Below, piece by piece: positions 7,005-10,094 of a DNA stretch of 10,094 nucleotides. The DNA comes from Bifidobacterium breve (GTDB lineage: Bacteria; Actinomycetota; Actinomycetes; UBA12327): contig CALQPL010000019.1 of the NCBI GenBank assembly GCA_943332445.1, positions 1 to 10,094 on the forward strand. Direction: 5' to 3'. Each line of letters begins with the position of its first letter. The first letter of the stretch is position 1. The notes beneath the pieces were generated by a model. That model had not been told where the DNA came from. It ran no database searches and was given only the letters and a program-made list of their open reading frames with translations. The position numbers and the translations under genes are program-made.

Positions 7005-7156
7005 AGATAGCCAAAAGCCAGGAAACGGTGATCACCACCCCCTCACTGACGGGGGATCACCCTCCGGTGGGTGCGTGGGAAAGTGGTCGAAAGGTGCGCA
7101 CCAGTGACGTTCAGCCCAGACGGTGCCCCCACTGACCAGGAGCCAAGGCAGGCGCG

Positions 7157-7162
7157 TATTCT
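7157..7162 (+). promoter_or_regulatory. Candidate -10 element for the rpmH cluster
   Basis: TATTCT resembles a housekeeping -10 box. CTGACC at 7132-7137 could be a -35, but the spacer of 19 bases is long. Transcription would begin near 7169 and give a leader of about 45 bases. Confidence 0.3.
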
Positions 7163-7176
7163 GGTCATTCGTAAAT

Positions 7177-7191
7177 CGTGCTCTCAGCACG
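7177..7191 (+). other. Small hairpin in the rpmH leader
   Basis: CGTGCT-CTC-AGCACG is a perfect 6-base stem with a 3-base loop, ending 12 bases before the Shine-Dalgarno of rpmH. There is no T-run, so it is not a terminator. A role in mRNA stability or leader control is possible but unproven. Confidence 0.35.
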
Positions 7192-7212
7192 CTACTTCCC
7201 TTTGGAGCCATT

Positions 7213-7350
7213 GTGAGTAAGCGCACGTTTCAGCCGAACAACCGGCGTCGCGCCAAGACCCATGGATTCCGTTTGCGCATGCGTACCCGCGCTGGTCGCG
7301 CCATCATCGCGAACCGCCGCGGCAAGGGTCGTTCGAAGCTCACGGCCTAG
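7213..7350 (+). CDS. rpmH: 50S ribosomal protein L34
   Basis: 45-residue, very basic protein of the large ribosomal subunit. The sequence reads VSKRTFQPNNRRRAKTHGFR and continues RMRTRAGRAIIANRRGKGRSKLTA, which matches bacterial L34 essentially end to end, with normal length. The start is GTG at 7213 with GGAG five bases upstream (7204-7207). The same frame stays open further upstream, but those residues have no L34 character. It heads the plus-strand cluster, with rnpA starting four bases after its stop, as in most bacteria. Confidence 0.97.
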   Translation: MSKRTFQPNNRRRAKTHGFRLRMRTRAGRAIIANRRGKGRSKLTA

Positions 7351-7354
7351 TTCA

Positions 7355-7699
7355 ATGGTGGCCACATCACGGATGCGTCATCGCCGTGATTTTCAAGCCG
7401 CTCAGCAAGGCGTCAAAGTAGCGGGCAAGTATGTGGTGTTGCACCACAAAACCCTTATAAATCAAGGGGATTCTCCCGATCCTGTTGTGGGATACGTGGT
7501 GTCAAAAAAGGTCGGAAATGCCGTCGTGCGCAATCGCGTTCAGCGCCGGCTGCGTCACCTTATTCATGAAACACAGCAACGCATCGCCCAAGGAAGCCTG
7601 CTGGTGATCCGAGTGTTACCGAGCGCTGCACAAGCCAACAGTGCAGAGTTAGGTCACGACCTTGATCGACTCTTACAACGGTTGGAAGCTGGCAGATGA
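7355..7699 (+). CDS. rnpA: Ribonuclease P protein component
   Basis: 114-residue basic protein that assists the RNase P RNA in cutting 5' leaders from pre-tRNAs. The family signature is clear: VGYVVSKKVGNAVVRNRVQRRLR, with the RNR core at 59-61 and an RRDF-type N terminus at 10-13. Start chosen as ATG 7355, four bases after the rpmH stop, which gives a normal length. GTG 7358 and ATG 7373 are in-frame alternatives, and the frame is also open upstream inside rpmH. No Shine-Dalgarno is obvious, so translation is probably coupled to rpmH. The stop overlaps the yidD start (ATGA). The RNase P RNA gene is not in this window. Confidence 0.94.
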   Translation: MVATSRMRHRRDFQAAQQGVKVAGKYVVLHHKTLINQGDSPDPVVGYVVSKKVGNAVVRNRVQRRLRHLIHETQQRIAQGSLLVIRVLPSAAQANSAELGHDLDRLLQRLEAGR

Positions 7700-8109
7700 T
7701 GACATTGCTCAGCAAGGTGTTGATTGCTCCCATTCGCTTGTATCAACGATGGATCTCGCCAGCCTTCCCACCGACCTGTCGGTTCTATCCGTCCTGCTCG
7801 GCCTACGCGGTGCGCGCTCTCGAGATCCACGGACCAGTCATAGGCCTGTATTTGGCCATTCGACGGTTATTGCGGTGCCACCCCTGGACTCCTGGCGGAA
7901 TTGACCAGGTCCCACCAAAGGGAAAGTGGTCCTCCACGCCGACACCGTATGACCCCGACGAAGATCAGAACCAGAGCAACCGAACGATCAGTGACACAAC
8001 AAGCTTCGAGACAGTGACCCGGTCGCACCATCAAAAGTCCAGCGCGACATCCTTAGGACGCGAACTGCGCAGCACCGCTTGCGCCCATCCCTTGACCCAG
8101 GGAGCTTGA
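7696..8109 (+). CDS. yidD: YidD membrane protein insertion efficiency factor
   Basis: 137-residue protein. YidD proteins are small, associate peripherally with the inner face of the membrane and assist YidC-dependent insertion. The N terminus (about 3-24) forms a typical amphipathic helix, IAPIRLYQRWISPAF. The conserved core holds CRFYPSC (28-34), SAYAVRALEIHG (35-46), RLLRCHPW (57-64) and PGGIDQVP (66-73). Beyond about residue 77 there is a 60-residue tail, rich in Ser, Thr, Asp and Gln, that is not part of the conserved family core; many YidD proteins end near 70-90 residues. The start ATG overlaps the rnpA stop by four bases; a second in-frame ATG follows immediately. yidC starts three bases after its stop. 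Confidence 0.93.
   Translation: MMTLLSKVLIAPIRLYQRWISPAFPPTCRFYPSCSAYAVRALEIHGPVIGLYLAIRRLLRCHPWTPGGIDQVPPKGKWSSTPTPYDPDEDQNQSNRTISDTTSFETVTRSHHQKSSATSLGRELRSTACAHPLTQGA
8099..8104 (+). promoter_or_regulatory. Ribosome binding site of yidC
   Basis: AGGGAG eight bases before the GTG at 8113. It lies inside the last codons of yidD and supports the GTG start. Confidence 0.65.
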
Positions 8110-8112
8110 CCC

Positions 8113-9078
8113 GTGGATTTGATCAATACCGTTCTCGGTCCGCTTGAGTGGATCGTTTCCTTTGTCTTGGTTGCGTTTCACAGTGGACTCACTGCGCTAG
8201 GACTTCCCGCCGATGGTGGCGCGTCATGGACGTTGTCGATCGTCGGCCTGGTGATCTTGATCCGCATCATTTTGATCCCACTTTTTGTTCGCCAAATTAA
8301 GGCGCAGCGCGGGTTGCAAATTTTGCAACCGAAGATGAAAGAGATTCAAAAGAAGTACAAGGACGACCGCGAAAAGCAGTCGCAAGAAATGATGAAGCTG
8401 TACAAGGAAACGGGTACGAACCCGTTGGCTTCGTGCTTGCCAATTCTCGCGCAGTCGCCCATCTTCTTTGCCCTTTTCCGTGTCCTCAATGGGATTGCGA
8501 CCGGCCAAGCGCTCGGCGTCTTAACTCCTGAGTTGTTGGAGTCTGCGCGTAATGCTCGCGTTTTTGGTGCACCGCTTTATGCCACATTCGCTAATGCCAA
8601 CGAGTACGCCGCACAAGGGGTTTCGGCTACGTCCGTTCGCATCGTCACCGTCATTTTGATTGCGCTGATGACCTTCACCACGTTCACCACGCAACGACAA
8701 TTGATGTTGAAGAACATGCCAACGGACAACCCGATGGCGCAACAACAAAAGATTTTGTTGTACGTCTTCCCGTTGATGTTCGCTTTCTTTGGTATTAACT
8801 TTCCGATCGGTGTTTTGATCTACTGGTTAACCACCAACTTGTGGACCATGGGTCAACAGTTTTATGTCATTCGTAATAACCCCACACCAGGAACTCCAGC
8901 TGAAGCGGCCTACAACGAGCGCCAAGCTATTAAGGCTGCACGTGGTGGTTCATTGATTCAGCGTGTGACAGGTAGAGGTCCAGTAGTCAGCAATGAACCC
9001 GTCGAGAAGATCGAAGAACCCAAGGTCGTTCGGCAACAACCCAAGCGCAAACCCAAGAGTGCCCGTAAGAAGCAATAG
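8113..9078 (+). CDS. yidC: Membrane protein insertase YidC (Oxa1 family)
   Basis: 321-residue insertase that places membrane proteins into the cytoplasmic membrane, alone or with SecYEG. Five hydrophobic segments fit the short Oxa1-type fold: about 8-30, 40-60, 105-126, 174-192 and 213-240. Arg51, in ILIRIILIPL, corresponds to the conserved arginine of the hydrophilic groove. A charged cytoplasmic loop (61-100) follows TM2. The family motif LPILAQSPIFFALFRVL lies in TM3 and PIGVLIYWLTTNLWTMGQ at TM5. The tail is very basic (KRKPKSARKK), as expected for ribosome contact. It lacks the large periplasmic domain of proteobacterial YidC. The start is GTG at 8113, eight bases after AGGGAG. Confidence 0.96.
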   Translation: MDLINTVLGPLEWIVSFVLVAFHSGLTALGLPADGGASWTLSIVGLVILIRIILIPLFVRQIKAQRGLQILQPKMKEIQKKYKDDREKQSQEMMKLYKETGTNPLASCLPILAQSPIFFALFRVLNGIATGQALGVLTPELLESARNARVFGAPLYATFANANEYAAQGVSATSVRIVTVILIALMTFTTFTTQRQLMLKNMPTDNPMAQQQKILLYVFPLMFAFFGINFPIGVLIYWLTTNLWTMGQQFYVIRNNPTPGTPAEAAYNERQAIKAARGGSLIQRVTGRGPVVSNEPVEKIEEPKVVRQQPKRKPKSARKKQ

Positions 9079-9140
9079 TCGTTTTATCCCTTTTGTCCGT
9101 TTTACTGTGCGTAGCACCCGGGATCGGGGCTAAAGAAAAT

Positions 9141-9146
9141 GAGGAG
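9141..9146 (+). promoter_or_regulatory. Ribosome binding site of khpB
   Basis: GAGGAG five bases before the ATG at 9152. It is the strongest Shine-Dalgarno in the plus-strand cluster. The 73-base gap before khpB shows no convincing promoter. Confidence 0.75.
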
Positions 9147-9151
9147 TAATC

Positions 9152-9685
9152 ATGAGTGATTCCGTCGAGACCACTGACGCCGTTGACGCTGAGGTCACCG
9201 AGCAGGCAGAACCCAAGAACCGTAAGTCGCTGTTAGTTGAAGAAGGCGACATTGCCGCTGACTACATCGAAGGCCTGCTGGATATCGCTGACCTTGGTGA
9301 TGATGGCGCTATCGACATGGACGTCGAGGGCGACCGAGCTGTTGTGGCCGTGACCGGCGAAGGCGTGGATGTCTTGGTGGGCGATAACGGTGAGGTCCTC
9401 AACGCCCTGCAGGAACTCACCCGCTTGGCCGTTCTGCGCGAGACCGGCGAGCGCTCCCGCTTGATGCTGGATGTGGCCGGTTACCGTGCCCAGCGCCGCG
9501 AAGTTCTCACGGCCCTGGGAACTGAGGCCGCCGACAAGGTCAAGGCCAGCGGGGAAGCCCTCTCGCTCGAGCCGATGAACGCCTTTGAGCGCAAGGTCGT
9601 CCACGACGCAATCGCTGCCGCGGGCTTGAAGTCAGAATCCGATGGCGTGGAGCCGAATCGCTTCATCGTCGTCCTGCCTGCTTAA
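9152..9685 (+). CDS. khpB: KhpB/Jag RNA-binding protein (KH and R3H domains)
   Basis: 177-residue cytoplasmic RNA-binding protein. KhpB (Jag, EloR) proteins bind RNA, often with KhpA, and affect cell elongation and division in Firmicutes; the role in Actinobacteria is less defined. After a polar, acidic N terminus (1-45), the KH domain spans about 50-110 and contains the GDNG loop (77-80). The R3H domain lies near the C terminus, with RxxxH visible as Arg147 to His151 in FERKVVHDAI, followed by NRFIVVLPA. The long N-terminal Jag_N domain of Firmicutes is absent, as usual in actinobacteria. The start has GAGGAG five bases upstream. The stop overlaps the rsmG start by one base (TAATG). Confidence 0.92.
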   Translation: MSDSVETTDAVDAEVTEQAEPKNRKSLLVEEGDIAADYIEGLLDIADLGDDGAIDMDVEGDRAVVAVTGEGVDVLVGDNGEVLNALQELTRLAVLRETGERSRLMLDVAGYRAQRREVLTALGTEAADKVKASGEALSLEPMNAFERKVVHDAIAAAGLKSESDGVEPNRFIVVLPA

Positions 9686-10094
9686 TGGTTTCACGGGAAA
9701 CATCGGCGCAAGTCGAAGCCATCTTTGGTGACCGGCTTCCCTTGGTTGAGCGTTATGCCCAGTGGCTGGCCGACGAAGGGGTAGTCCGTGGGCTCTTGGG
9801 TCCGCGGGAGGTCGATCGCATCTGGGATCGGCACATCCTCAACAGCGCCCTGGTGAGCGAGTTCATTCCACCAGGCGCCACGGTGGCCGACCTGGGTTCG
9901 GGTGCTGGGCTGCCAGGAATTCCGCTAGCGCTGGCTCGTCCCGACCTGTCGGTGACCCTGGTTGAGCCCCTGTTGCGTCGGATGACGTTTTTGACCGAGG
10001 TCCTGGCGGACCTGCAGTCCCTGGCCACGGAACCGCTGACAGTGGAGTTGATTCGTAGTCGTGCCGAGGAACTGCACGGCAAGGCCACCTTTGA
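9685..10094 (+). CDS. rsmG: 16S rRNA (guanine527-N7)-methyltransferase RsmG (3' end outside window)
   Basis: The first 136 codons of RsmG (GidB), the SAM-dependent enzyme that methylates G527 of 16S rRNA; loss in other bacteria can give low-level streptomycin resistance. Landmarks: WDRHILNSALV (47-57), the SAM-binding loop VADLGSGAGLPG (67-78) and VTLVEPLLRRMTFL (90-103), whose Glu94 would contact the ribose of SAM. About the last third is missing. The ATG at 9685 shares a base with the khpB stop, so translation is likely coupled. The N terminus MVSRETSAQ is encoded by a parS-like sequence. parA and parB usually follow rsmG in this neighbourhood but are outside the window. Confidence 0.95.
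   Translation, partial: MVSRETSAQVEAIFGDRLPLVERYAQWLADEGVVRGLLGPREVDRIWDRHILNSALVSEFIPPGATVADLGSGAGLPGIPLALARPDLSVTLVEPLLRRMTFLTEVLADLQSLATEPLTVELIRSRAEELHGKATF
9687..9702. other. Degenerate parS-like site at the rsmG start
   Basis: GGTTTCACGGGAAACA matches the ParB-binding consensus TGTTTCACGTGAAACA at 14 of 16 positions and the inner 14-mer GTTTCACGTGAAAC at 13 of 14. The internal mismatch (G for T) breaks the central CACGTG palindrome. It overlaps rsmG codons 1-6 and encodes VSRET. Whether ParB still binds is unknown; a functional parS usually lies close to this locus. Confidence 0.5.

Larger units (their letters stand above)
6795..7212. promoter_or_regulatory. Divergent dnaA / rpmH control region
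   Basis: About 418 bases without a gene, between the divergently transcribed dnaA and rpmH, so it must contain both promoters. I see a perfect DnaA box (6849-6857) with a two-mismatch neighbour (6837-6845), and a one-mismatch box (6996-7004). Palindromes are GGGGATTCCCC (6876-6886) and GGTGATCACC (7027-7036). CCCCC and GGGGG arms lie at 7038-7042 and 7051-7055, and a 6-base hairpin (7177-7191) lies in the probable rpmH leader. No dnaA -35/-10 pair was convincing. I found no credible small gene here; open frames crossing it lack family features. Confidence 0.7.

Noticed and set aside
6471..7010. 179-codon plus-strand frame running from dnaA into the intergenic region
   Set aside because: Most of it is antisense to dnaA and no family features or Shine-Dalgarno are visible.
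9107..9117. GTGC-GTA-GCAC hairpin between yidC and khpB as a terminator
   Set aside because: The stem is only four base pairs and is not followed by a T-run.
9233..9604. 123-codon minus-strand frame opposite khpB
   Set aside because: Shadow of the khpB coding sequence, which has clear KH and R3H features and a strong ribosome binding site.
1..10094. CRISPR arrays, insertion sequences, tRNA or rRNA genes, defence or other accessory systems
   Set aside because: No regularly spaced repeats, transposase-like frames, cloverleaf-like sequences or unknown gene clusters were seen; every sizeable gene belongs to the conserved origin neighbourhood.

Overview
The window holds the chromosomal replication-origin neighbourhood of an actinobacterium. 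The minus strand carries, from right to left, dnaA - oriC - dnaN - recF - dciA (DUF721) - gyrB. The plus strand carries, from left to right, rpmH - rnpA - yidD - yidC - khpB (jag) - rsmG. This gene order, the DUF721/DciA protein ending in GRGPRDTYG, the RecF and GyrB sequence styles and the frequent GTG starts all fit Actinomycetota. By eye the base composition looks moderate, not the very high GC of streptomycetes, and no gnd gene lies between dnaN and recF. I would not name a genus; a small-genome or aquatic lineage is possible but is inference only.

Layout. Positions 1-1875 (minus) hold gyrB, which lacks only its last few dozen codons. Positions 1876-2157 are a gene-free gyrB leader with a perfect DnaA box and several small inverted repeats. 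Positions 2158-4960 (minus) hold dciA, recF and dnaN packed tightly: recF and dciA overlap by 4 bases, and dnaN and recF are 29 bases apart. Positions 4961-5357 are the likely oriC, with two perfect and two one-mismatch DnaA boxes beside an AT-rich stretch that carries TAG-type trinucleotide repeats. Positions 5358-6794 (minus) hold dnaA. Positions 6795-7212 are the divergent dnaA/rpmH control region, with another perfect DnaA box, a near-perfect one and GC-rich palindromes. Positions 7213-10094 (plus) hold a compact cluster of rpmH, rnpA, yidD, yidC, khpB and the 5' part of rsmG, with very short gaps or overlaps.

How the genes work together. The minus-strand set initiates and sustains replication: DnaA opens oriC, DciA acts with the replicative helicase, DnaN is the sliding clamp, RecF handles gap repair and gyrase removes supercoils. 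The plus-strand set joins ribosome and RNA maturation (L34, RNase P protein, RsmG, the RNA-binding KhpB) to membrane protein insertion (YidD, YidC). Every gene has a recognisable family. The points worth a second look are regulatory: a degenerate parS-like site fused to the rsmG start codon, DnaA boxes upstream of gyrB and dnaA, and the architecture of oriC. I see no mobile element, CRISPR array, tRNA, rRNA or accessory system.
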